From NCBI GenBank assembly GCA_029747015.1, contig JAKOGI010000006.1, positions 1,438,501 to 1,502,500 of the forward strand: 64,000 nucleotides of DNA. Reading direction: 5' to 3'. Position 1 is the first letter of the stretch, and every line of letters starts with the position of its first letter. The position numbers were made by a program, and so were the translations under genes. Source of the DNA: Carnegiea gigantea (Eukaryota; Streptophyta; Magnoliopsida; Caryophyllales; Cactaceae). The notes below the pieces were generated by a model. The model was not told the DNA's origin and ran no database searches. It was given only the letters and a program-made list of their open reading frames with translations. Below, one piece after another: positions 31,001 to 42,622 of the stretch.

Positions 31001-34000
31001 GGGAGGGGGGTTTCTGAAACATATTTCATGGGCCTCTCTGAATCAGTCTCTGCACCAGCAAGGGCACAACTAACTATATGTGGATCTCCACATACCATTT
31101 CAGCCACGATACACATAGGATGTTGACCGGATTCTACAAGAGGGTCTCTAAGTGGGGCTGCCTCTAAAGTATACAGGTACAAAATATAAGGGTCTAAAGG
31201 TGAAGATAAGAAGTAATTACACCCTTACTTTAATAATGGCATGTTGTCCACTATTCATGGATTACAACAAAATGCATCCCGAAACAGTTTTCTACTTCTA
31301 TTTATGGGAAGTAGCACCAAGTCAAAAGGTTTTGAATTTAGGATCTTTCAGAATCAACTTCTCCGTGACAGGTGTGAGGCTGACCCCCCTAATTCAGGCA
31401 AGACGTGATATGGATTTGGATCAAGGTTAGTAAATAATTCAGCAAATTGTAGCAGTGTTCAAGGCAAAGGAAATACATAATTGTTCTACTAATGTGAAGG
31501 AGGAATACAATAGATTAAAACAGACTTCTGTGTTAGACAGACGGAATAAAGTAAGATCAAACACTTCCATCATAAGACACTTATTTGCTATATTTGGTGT
31601 AAAATGCTCAATACTTATAGATAGAACCACATTATCTTGAGCCGGATCAATTTACATACTCTTTTGCATCTCCTTTTCTCCGCAAGGCCATTTTCATATG
31701 TTTGAAAAACGCAGAGGCACACTGAAAGAAGCAAGCAAAACACCTGGATGCTTCTAATTGGTGCCATTCTTTGATTAATCAGCTTTCCTATTCCAATGGC
31801 CTTGTTTCAAAATTAGTTGTGATATGTTAACTATAAGCTCATTTCATTAGCTAATAGCAATATAGCATTAGTTGTTTGTATCCTACCTTCTCGATCTACA
31901 AAATTGCTTGATGGTAAGTAGCATAAAGTTTCACAAGTTTTTGAAGGCCTCTATTTTTCTTTATAATTTCCAAAAAGGTCTTCAACAAAAGCTAAGCTAC
32001 CTAACATGTAACTGAGATGTTTGACAAGTCAAATACTCAAATCAGCTAACTGACCTCAGATGAGCCAGTTCATCGTAAGAACATAAAACGCTATCTACCA
32101 AATATCCTTATATCCATTTTTCTGTCTAGGCACAGCTATTTACCCATCTCTATCATACCATTTTTGAATCCCCTTCCTTCTAAACCCAAATCCAACAAGA
32201 AGAAGGCGGCAAAAAATGTAAGTTACACCTGAAGTGAGCCCTAGGGGTGTCCAGAAGCAAGAAAGTGTTTCCAATTTCTTCCCTCAACCACCATAAATAA
32301 AATCCAAGACATATAAACTACGAACACTTCAGAAGTAACGGATCAGATTTTGTTCCACATTTGGTAAATCCACCAGTTAGTGATAGTGTTTATTCAGAAA
32401 CATTGGCAGCAAAGAAGTGTACCATCTAGCATAAGTACCTTGTGCTCAGACTCAGCAGAGAACAAAAGTGGATGTAATTTATTTTCAGCAGCCAGGGCAA
32501 TTTTTAATTCCATGTCACGCTGATCAGAGGAAAGCAATGCCAAGTTCTTCTCAGTCTTTGCTTGACATGCACGGAATACTTCTAGATGCTTGCAGATGAG
32601 ATGGATCACATCTCTGCAACATATAAAACAGCATTCTCAGTACATGATTGAAAACAGAAAGCATGAAGAGATAAAGTCTCAGCTATAACCTAGCCAAAAG
32701 ATCTATAAGGTTGACATTCCTCATGCGAAATGAAATTTCTCCCATAACGCCATTCATTAATTGCACTAGTTCCTCCGGACCTTCCCGATCGGGTGTCAGT
32801 TTACCATACCAGAGATCAGTCACCCATTCAGAAACTAAATGCCTAGTAAACTTATCAATTGCATCTTCAACCAAGGGGGAATTGACTTTTCTTCTCCAGT
32901 AGTCCAGCCGTTCTTTCTTAGCAGCTGCTTTCGGACCTTCGGGGTGCTTCTCTTGAATAGCAATGTTGCCATTGGTTGTTCTGTTATTGAAAGCTGCTGC
33001 TTTTCTCCTCATCTCAAAATCAAGCGCAAAGTAGCGGAAAAGGATGACCAAGAAGGCCGCAACAGGGAGATTCACCCAAACAGAGGTACTAGTCACTTCA
33101 AAAGGAACCCAAAAAGCTTAGTACATCATACTGAGTTGAGAAGCAAAAAAAGTGGTCAGGAGCATGCACATTACCAAAGCTTGACATACAATCAAATCGA
33201 TGACAACTGATAAGACAATTTTTTAACCACTAGTAAGCAGTCCCCACCTTTTGGGCCTTCCTGCCTACGCAGCCATGCAAGGGCGGATTAAAGCCTGCTG
33301 GCAGGGGAGAAGGGGGTGTTAAGCCAACAGAGTCCATACGCACAAGGAGCCTATCAGTCACTCCCCATAATGCCCTCACAAGAAATGTTGGGTTTTTTTT
33401 GGGGGGGAGGGGGCACTTGGATTTGAACACAGGTGGTTCCATGGCAAGTAACAGAGGTGCGAGCTGAACTGATGCTCTTCACTGAAACACTATTAAAAAT
33501 ACTATCGGCTTAATGCTCTTCCGCAACTGAAACATAATTGAATATGCATAAATTCTGACAGCGGCTCGCTTCATTAGAAATTTGGAACATCTAGACAGAC
33601 ACAATTGCTCACAGTGTTAAAGTGATGTGCTTACGACAATGGCTGACAGAACCTCCTTGGCCGATAACCTGAACATTTGCAATGAGAATAACTCTTTCCA
33701 CTGTGTATGTCCAACAGTGCCAGCTCACCACGCACAATTAATCTATGGTGCAGTAGTAAAGGCATGCCAGAACCATTCCGAACACCAATGTGTATTAAAT
33801 ATATAAATGTTCTCAAACGGAGACCAACCCGACCGCATCACTACAACTGGATGTCTAAGTCTACTGAGCAAGGAAGACAATCAACAAGGACCCCAAATAC
33901 TTAATCTCAACTAGAAATAAAACTTCCACTCCATCAAACAGCATTTGCAAATTTCAGGGACATCAAGTGATAAAGCAGCTAAGAGATTGGAAATGCAATG

Positions 34001-34267
34001 CAATAAAATCAAAACTGAATATCCCCCCAGAAAAAAGCGCCATCAAAAACACCAAGAGACGAGCCCTAACTCGACATATGCAGCAACTCAACAAACATTA
34101 ACTGCTGATGAAGAGAAAGCTTAATTCTTTCTAGAGAGGGAATCTGCAGTGAACTTACATGACATAAGATAAGCTAGACCCACGACACATACTGAAAGAA
34201 TGACAATCCGCTTCTTGGCTTCCTCAACGAGATCATGAGCCGTAACCAATTGCCTCTGCGTGCTCAT
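24380..34267 (-). CDS. Sorting-nexin-like protein with PXA, PX and Nexin_C domains
   Basis: Plant relative of SNX13/SNX19-type proteins, expected on endosomal or vacuolar membranes through phosphoinositide binding. Fifteen exons, read from the right: 34267-34159, 33095-32690, 32613-32439, 30725-30586, 30381-29196, 29106-29006, 28914-28770, 28262-28194, 28114-28069, 27765-27419, 27196-27117, 26991-26856, 25839-25647, 25553-25471, 24514-24380. All phases join, giving 1116 residues. Two hydrophobic segments near the N-terminus (residues about 21-36 and 41-60) anchor it. PXA covers about 105-285. A long Ser-rich, probably disordered stretch is encoded mainly by the large fifth exon. The PX domain (about 660-770) has [13 protein letters not shown] and LPPKHF. 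Nexin_C covers about 915-1060. It resembles Arabidopsis At1g15240/At2g15900 from memory. The start [20 protein letters not shown] fits that family. Confidence 0.9.
27985..28038. repeat. (GA)n microsatellite in sorting-nexin intron
   Basis: A GA dinucleotide tract in the intron between exons 9 and 10 of the sorting-nexin-like gene, 31 bp from the exon 9 donor border at 28069. It reads as CT in the transcript. Confidence 0.95.
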
Positions 34268-34744
34268 TTTACAACTCTAAGCTAAACCCTAATCAACAAA
34301 CCTAATTCTGAAAATTGCACATCCCATGAGCCGATCAACAAATATATTAGACTCAAGCACATCAAATCACCGAATTCCTCAGAAAGAGAAAACGAATTCG
34401 AGCCGTATTACCGAAATGAACACCTCGATACAATCGACCAATTTGATCAATTCCACTCGAACCACCGAGTGCATAAACACCAAATAAGGCAACGTCGAAA
34501 AAATGAAGATTAAGGCTACATCTAGAGAATCAGAGAGATGAATGATGATGAGCTTGGATTTCAGATGGAAATGTAGGAGAGAGAAATTGGGTTGTGCTGA
34601 TCCCCTCCAACGCGCGGACCGTTACTCTCTCTCTCTCTCTAAAGGCTGAAATGGAAATTGGGAATTTTGAGGGGAGAGAAATTTGAGCGGCCGACGGCGG
34701 GGATGCGGTGGAGGTGTCTGCATTGTTGTAATTTGTACGGCCGC
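34268..34744. other. 5' flank of the sorting-nexin-like gene
   Basis: Likely 5' UTR and proximal promoter of the minus-strand gene. A CT run at about 34625-34640 reads as GA in the transcript orientation. The tandem duplication described next begins at its far end, about 480 bp upstream of the start codon. Confidence 0.5.
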
Positions 34745-35330
34745 CCTCCCCTACAAACACAGGACTTTGCTTTCAGGGCTTTTTTACTCCCTTACATTTG
34801 GAGCCCAGCGTGTGTTTTCTTCCCCCCACCCACAAAGTAAGGTGTGTGTGGTTCAACTTTGAGTCCTCAATTAATAAAAAATAATAATAATCAGATTTTT
34901 GGGAGCTTTGGTAATCTGATGTGTCAAAAATCCTACATTTTAAAGCCATCAGGCCACCAAAGATTCAAAGTTTCAAACCTAATGGTCAATAAATCTTCCA
35001 GTAAACTATAAAAATAAAATTCTCTAACTGAATCATTAATCCTTATGAAATTTGTATGATAGATAAGAAAAACAACTCATATAAAAGGCAAGAGACCAAA
35101 CTCTATGGAGAAAATCCTAATTCTCACAATAACTACAAAATTTTTTTTTGGGGGGGGACATAAGTGATTGAAGATAATAAACTAAAATGAGCTTACCGTT
35201 TGCGTCTATAAAAGTCAGTAGCAATCCAAACTTTGAATACATATATTCCATAAGTGTGTGTGAATACACGAGCAAAACTCTATTGATCCTCTCTCATTTC
35301 TTGCTTCTTTATCAAAGGTAGTAATGGAAA

Positions 35331-35332
<2 letters not shown>

Positions 35333-35428
<96 letters not shown>

Positions 35429-35573
35429 TACATATATATTATATATGTGTGTGTGTGTGTATATGTGTGTGTGTTTGTGTGTGTGTGTATGTATGTATGT
35501 ATACGTGTGTGTGTGTGTATATATATACACACACACACACATATACATATGCACACACACGCGTGCGCGCACA

Positions 35574-35617
<44 letters not shown>
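35333..35617. repeat. Compound (TA)n(TG)n(CA)n microsatellite
   Basis: A pure TA run from 35333 to about 35426 is followed by TG-rich, then CA-rich runs, then TA again. Because TG and CA runs are complementary, the tract can fold back on itself. The matching tract in the second duplication copy (40259-40327) is only about a quarter as long. Confidence 0.95.
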
Positions 35618-35618
<1 letters not shown>

Positions 35619-36998
35619 GTTGAAACAAAACATCCAAAAGTTAGCACGTTATATGTGTCAATTTTTTAGAGGTTTGGACTTTTTCTAACCTAACTCCAAA
35701 CCTAACTTCAAGTTGCATAATTATTATTTTAATTGAATAAGATATAATAAAAGATTTTTACTATAATAAATATGAAATACTAGAGGTATTGGATACATTG
35801 TGATAATTGTTACGGATCTTATTTACTATAAACAGATAATTTTTAAGAAATATAACAACAAAAGATTTTTTTTACTGTTACTACTATTAGTTCTTCTGCT
35901 GCTACACCCAGACAATCTTACCATAAATAATTTATTATGCAAATAATAGATCATTCATGAATCATGTAAACCCAATGTATCTAATTAACTTTTAAAAATA
36001 GTGGGAAATTCAAACTTTGTTTAAGATATTATAAATTAATTTTTCTTTTTTTTTCATTCGCAAATAATTTTGGAGTGTTGTTTTCTACTTAACCCTCGAA
36101 AAATAATCGTACCTTTTTAATAGATGCTCAAATAATTTTTTCACAAATTATATGAATTATGAACATAATTTACTATACTTTTTACATATAGTTATTACAA
36201 TTATATTCACCCTCTTTTTTTCATGCACTACATGGCTATATGAAAATTAGACAAAACCTTCTAAACTTTTGATACATGTCATTCTTACATAAGTACCTCT
36301 TTTTTTATTAAAAAAAAAATCCTTATTACTACAATACATTAGAAGATAATTTGTTGCATTTCATTAATGTATTATTCCAATAATCAAGCATTATATTTTA
36401 CCAAAAATCATTGCATTTCTAAATAGTTTCTAGGTGGTAAAACTATATTTCCTTGAACACATATTCTTATTGTGATATATAATTGAAAGTTTTCTAGATA
36501 TGCAAAAGTGCGTGATAATTTTATATTGTGTCTTTTTTTCAAAGTATAAATTCTAACAATATAGAAGGAACCATGCATCAAATTCATTAATATATAACAT
36601 ATGCGTACATATTCAACTAAGTTAATTATAATCTATTTTAAAGAATGAAAAATCTTATAATTTATAACGTGTAATAATTGTACTTTGAGTTTTAAATTAT
36701 TAATTTAAAAATAAAAACTTAAAACTTTTCTTTCGATCACATAAAATATTATATAATTATTATTCTGTTCATATGTTTGTTGCATATGAAAATTCAAAAA
36801 CTATTCGTGCATTGTAGGGGGATCGGAAAGCATACTAGTTATACATTACAAGTCTCCAACAATGAGAATTAAAAGCAAAATAGTTGTTGCACAAATCGAT
36901 GAACAAATACAATAATTAATTTTACAATTAGAACATTTCGTTTTATAAAATGACACTTTACAATATCAGAAAGATTGATCAGGACAAGTGAAGACATA

Positions 36999-37911
36999 GG
37001 GCATGTTCTTTTCAACATATTATAAGTATTTATTATCAGTTTTCAATAGTTGTTAGCATAGTTCAACATGTTTCAACACAATTTAACATGATTCAGTATA
37101 ACTCAGCACGATTCAACAGCTTTCAGCACGGTTAAGCACTTATTGAAAATACATAATTATATTTGGAGTATTTTCTTCAACTCTTTAGCATGTTTTGACA
37201 TGTATAAATACAATGGAGGAGAATGTTAACTGCACCAGAAAAAATCGGTTAAAATTCGACATTTAGCACCCGAAAGGGTGATGAAAATGGATTTTAAATG
37301 GGTATGGGTATGAATAAGGATATTGTGCTCGAAAATAGCTATGAGTATATATATGAATTATTAAAATCTGAACCGGATCAACTACCCAATTTGCTAGTAA
37401 GATGCGACAAAGATATGATAAAACACGAAAGTAAATGTTAGACATGAAACTCTACTTGTATAGTATTTATATATGTTGAAAGGATTTTTTTTTTTATAAT
37501 TTTAGTTTATGTGAGTCTAATTGGACATTAATTTTATTAGCGTTGTTTGAAGTTACTAATCAAATATATCGTGTATGCAAATATGAGTTGAATATGGATA
37601 ACACTTTGCATACTCTATATGTACCCGAATGAACCCGTAAACTTGAAAAATCCAACGAGTATGGATATGGGTATAGCCATGCAAAACCTGATGGGTATGA
37701 TTCATATAGATATGGATACGTATAGCATTTTCAAAAATGGGTATGAGTACGGATATGGCTCAATCCGCTTCGAGTTCGTCCCACGCCCATCCTTAACAAG
37801 TATACTTCAGTGAGTTTTCAATAGCAAATTTCAACATATTCCGATATCTTTCAGTATTTTTTCAACTATAAATATCAATAAGTACTTCTCATAAATCCAA
37901 AAGATCATCCT
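36999..37911. mobile_element. MITE-like element with GGGCATGTTCTTTT end, first copy
   Basis: The left end is GGGCATGTTCTTTTCAAC. The right end, reverse complemented, is GAGGATGATCTTTTGGATT followed by AAGTACTTATTGATA, matching the left AAGTATTTATTATCA, so imperfect inverted repeats of about 40 bp. The interior has short repeated AACATGTTTCAACA motifs and an inner segment (about 37260-37800) rich in GGGTATGGGTATG, perhaps a nested element. It shares its outermost bases with the MITEs at 14381 and 63508. Non-coding. Confidence 0.5.
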
Positions 37912-40258
37912 CACAAATTCTCAATGTCAATTTTATAGTTTCATCTATAGGACAAAATTTTGTAATATTATTATTTTTTTACTTTCTTAATAGTTGAGTT
38001 AATATGCCAAGTTGGATGATCAGATTTCAATTATAATATAAGTTTTATCCATACCATATTTTCAAATGTAAGAATCGAATCAGATTATATATAAAATAGT
38101 TATCCAACCCCCATTTTGTTTGCCAACGAGGATGTAACGTCCTGAAAATTTCAGTTACTAATTTCGATTAATATGTGAATGCGTGTTTTATGTTTATGTA
38201 TTTTAAGTATTTTATTTAGACATATATGTGTGATTTAAGTTCATATGATTATATTTGGAGAATAATTAATTATAGTATGGTTCTGCTAAGATTTTGTTTC
38301 TTTCCCACCAAAAAAAAAAGAGAGCCGGCCAAACCAAAAAAAAGGGGAACAAAATTAAAAAGGGGAGGGGGATATTTATCACGTGAAATCAAAGGGGTGG
38401 GGCTTGTTGCTTTCTTCCCCAAACCCCAGCCCCAACCCACGATATCAGAGAGAGGAGAGGAGAGAGAAAGAGAAGAAGGAGGAGGAGGAGGAGGAAGAAG
38501 AAGGAGGAGAAGAAGATTAAGATTTTGGTTTTGCAGTCAATTCAAGGTGAGTAATTTTTGCTCTTCTTCGACCTAAAATTGGTTTGGGAAAGATTAATTT
38601 GAGATTTCTATTCGAAATTTGCAAGATTAATGTTGAATTGAAGCTTTGAATTTGATGTTTTAGGGTTTAGTAGATTAGAATCCTAATTTCAATTGGTAGA
38701 AACCCACAACTAAAATTTTTATGGTGGTTTGTGATTTTAGGGTTATGTGAGTATTTTGAATTGATATTTATGTTGTGGGTTTGTTCATATGTATGTTAAA
38801 CTATGGATTTTTGGATTGATTGCTTGTATTTGGTTGAACAATAAGGTAGAAAAATATAGGGGGAATTTTCGGATGTTTAGATATGGTGATACTTGTCGAA
38901 TTTCTGGGAATTATTGGCTTGTTGGAAAATTCTAAAATTTTTACTGTAGACTACCCATGATATGAGGCAACTTTCTGTAAATTTTCATGATTTTTAGATG
39001 TGTAGTTTATAAGTTATGAATTTTGTAGTGAAACTGCCCTGTTGTTGAGTGCAGAAATTCAGATAGTGTTTGAATTACTGTGAGCCATTGGGTTGGATAA
39101 AAATTATGAAATTTTTACTGTAAACTGGTGAGGATTTCTGGAAAGTTTCTCTAAATTTTGATGAATTTTGGATGTGTAGTTTAGGAGTTATGAATTTTCT
39201 ATTGAGATTGCCCTGTTTTGGGTGCATGGTTTTCGGTTATTATTTTAATTATTTTGAAGGATTTGTTTAGATAAAAATTATCAAAATACTACTGTAGATT
39301 CCTCATGATATGGGGTGATTTCTTGTAAATTTTTGTGAATTTTGGTTGTGTATGCTGTAAGTTAGGAATTTCTGGGTTTAATTCTCAGATTTTGGTGATT
39401 TTGGCGTACTGTTTGAATTTTTGGAATGACGGGCCTGGAGAAAAATCATGAAATTTATATGTTAGAATCTATATGTTATTTTTTAATTTCCTGCGAAGTT
39501 TGGTGAAGATTGGATGTGTATGCTGTGAGTCATGAATTTTTGAGTTAAAGTGCCTTGTTTAGTGTAATTATGAATTATTTGTATGTTTAATCCGTAGATT
39601 AGACATGAAAAGGCCATTGTTGAGCTTCCTAGGAATTCTGATTGTGTGATGAAGTATGGGAAGCCGCCCCCTACAAACACAGGACTTTGCTTTTAGGGCT
39701 TTTTTACTCCCTTACATTTGGAACCCAACGTGTGTTTTCTTCCCCCCACCCACAAATTAAGGTGTGTGTGGTTCGACTTTGAGTCCTCAATTAATAAAAA
39801 ATAATAATAATCAGATTTTTGGGAGCTTTGGTAGTCTGATATGTCAAAAATCCTGCATTTTAAAGCCATCAGGCCACCAAAGATTCAAAGTTTCAAACCT
39901 AATGGTCAATAAATCTTCTAGTAAACTATGAAAATAAAATTCTCTAACTGAATCATTAATCCTTATGAAATTTGTATAATAGATAGGGAAAACAACTCAT
40001 ATAAAAGGCAAGAGACCAAACTCTATAGAGAAAATCCTAATTCTCACAATAACTACAGAAATTTTTTTGGGGGGAAAAAAAAAACATAAGTGATTGAAGA
40101 TAATAAACTAAAATGAGCTTACCATTTGCGTCTATAAAAGTCACTAGCAATCCCAACTTTGAATATATATATTCCATGAGTGTGTGTGAATACACCAGCA
40201 AAACTCTATTGATCCTCTCTCATATCTTGCTTCTTTATCCAAGGTAGTAATGGAAACT

Positions 40259-40314
<56 letters not shown>

Positions 40315-40327
40315 TATACACACACAT
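40259..40327. repeat. Short (TA)n(CA)n microsatellite, second copy
   Basis: This occupies the same place in the second duplication copy as the 285-bp tract at 35333-35617. It has only a short TA run and one CA run. Confidence 0.95.
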
Positions 40328-41704
40328 GTTGAAACAAAACATCCAAAAGTTAGCACGTTATATGTGTCAATTTTTTAGAGGTTTGGACTTTTTCTAACCT
40401 AATTCCAAATCTAACTTCAAGCTGCATAATTATTAGTTTAATTAAATAATATATAATAAAAGATTTTTACTATTATAAATATGAAATATTAGAGACATTG
40501 GATACATTGCTGTAATTGTTATGGATCTTGTTCGCTATAAATAGATAATTTTTAAGGAATATCACAATGAAAGATTTTTTATTATTGCTACTATTAGTTC
40601 CTCTGTTGCTACACCCAGACAATCTTACCATAAATAATTTATTATATGAATAATAAATAATTCATGAATCACGTAAAACTATTGTATCTAATAAACTTTT
40701 TGAAACAGTGGAAAATTCAAACTTTGTTTAAGATATTATAAATTATTTTTTTTTCATTCACAAATAATTTTGGAGTGTTGTTTTCTACTTAACTCTAGAA
40801 AAATAATCGTACCTTTTTAATAGATGCTCAAATAATTTTTTCAGAAATTATATGAATTATGAACATAATTTCCTATACTTTTTGCATATAGTTATTACAA
40901 TTATATTCACCCTCTTTTTTTCATGCACTACATGGCTATATGAAAATTAGACAAAACCTTCTAAATTTTTGATACATGTCATTCTTACATAAGTACCTCT
41001 TTTTTTTTTAAAAAAAAATCCTTATTACTACAATACATTAGAAGATAATTTGTTGTATTTCATTAATGTATTATTCCAATAATCAAGCATTATATTTTAC
41101 CAAAAATCATTGTATTTTTAAATAGTTTCTAGGTGGTAAAACTATATTTCCTTGAACACATATTCTTATTCTTGTTGTGATATATAATTGAAAGTTTTCT
41201 AGATATGCAAAAGTGCGTGATAATTTTATATTGTGTCTTTTTTTCAAAGTATAAATCCTAACAATATACAAGGAACCATGCATCAAATTCATTAATATAT
41301 GACATGTGCGTACATATTCAACTGAGTTAATTATAATATATTTTAAAGAATGGAAAATCTTATAATTTATAGCGTGTAATAATTGTACTTTGAGTTTTAA
41401 ATTATTAATTTAAAAATAAAAACTTAAAAATTTTCTTTCGATCACATAAAATATTATATAATTTATTATTCTGTTCATATGTTTGTTGTAGATGAAAATT
41501 CAAAAACTTTTCGTGCATTGTAGGGGGGTCGGAAAGCATACTAGTTATACATTACAAGTCTCCAACAATGAGAATTAAAAGCAAAATAGTTGTTGCACAA
41601 ATCGATGAACAAATACAATAATTAATTTTACAATTAGAGCATTTCGTTTTATAAAATGACACTTTACAATATCAGAAAGATTGATCAGGACAAGTGAAGA
41701 CATA

Positions 41705-42622
41705 GGGCATGTTCTTTTCAACATATTATAAGTATTTATTATCAGCTTTCAATAGTTGTTAGCATAGTTCAACATGTTTCAACACAATTTAACATGATTC
41801 AGTATAACTCAGCACGATTCAACAGCTTTCAACACGGTTAAGTACTTATTGAAAATACATAATTATATTTGGAGTATTTTCTTCAACTCTTTAGCATGTT
41901 TCGACATGTATAAATACAATGGAGGAGAATGTTAACTGAATTCGAAAAATTCGGTTAAAATTCGACATTTAGCACCCGAAAGGGTGATGAAAATGGATTT
42001 TAAATGGGTGTGGGTATGAATATGGGTATTGTGTTTGAATATAGGTATGGGTATATATATGAATTATTAAAATCTGAACCTGATCAACTACCCAATTTGC
42101 TAGTAAGATGCGACAAAGATATGATAAAATACAAAAGTAAATGTTAGGCATGAAACTCTAATTTTATAGTATTTATTTATGTTGAAAGGATTTATTTTTT
42201 TTTAACAATTTTAGTTTATGTGAGTCTAATTGGACATTAATTTTATTAGCGTTGTTTGAAGTTACTAATCAAATATATCGTGTATGCAAATATGAGTTGA
42301 ATATGGATAACACTTTGCATACTCTATATGTACCCGAATGAACCCGTAAACTTGAAAAATCCAACGAGTATGGATATGGGTATAGCTATACAAAACCTGA
42401 TGGGTATGATTCATATAGATATGGATACGCATATCATTTTCAAAAATGGGTATGAGTACGGATATGGCTCAATCCGCTTCGAGCTCGTCCCATGCTCATC
42501 CTTAACAAGTATACTTCAGTGAGTTTTCAACAGCAAATTTCAATATATTCCGATATCTTTCAGTATTTTTTTCAACTATAAATATCAATAACTACTTCTC
42601 ATAAATCCAAAAGATCATCCTC
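41705..42622. mobile_element. MITE-like element, second copy
   Basis: A copy of the element at 36999-37911 carried along by the tandem duplication rather than by a second transposition, since the sequence on both sides is duplicated too. Both ends and the GGGTATGGGTATG-type inner segment are present with point differences. Confidence 0.5.

Larger units (their letters stand above)
34745..39662. repeat. First copy of a ~4.9-kb tandem duplication
   Basis: The block starting near CTACAAACACAGGACTTTGC (34752) recurs from 39671 with scattered substitutions and small indels. The match runs to about 38218, which already includes the first 86 bp of a solo LTR. The LTR part 39253-39662 (from GAAGGATTTGTTT to GATGAAGTATGGGAA) recurs at 42927-43335. 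The block 38219-39252 has no second copy. The duplicated DNA is AT-rich and non-coding, with a large microsatellite and a MITE-like element inside. Confidence 0.85.

Noticed and set aside
33230..33442. GC-rich stretch in sorting-nexin intron 1 that looked like an exon or SINE
   Set aside because: No frame continues the protein, the flanking exons join in phase without it, and no SINE boxes could be identified.
35312..35688. Several overlapping open frames across the TA/TG/CA tract on both strands
   Set aside because: They are only Tyr-Ile, Cys-Val and Thr-His readings of dinucleotide repeats, with no protein-like composition.
38226..38576. Open frame of 116 codons within the solo LTR
   Set aside because: Dominated by Arg/Glu/Gly readings of a GA-rich leader-like stretch; no similarity recognised and it lies inside the LTR.
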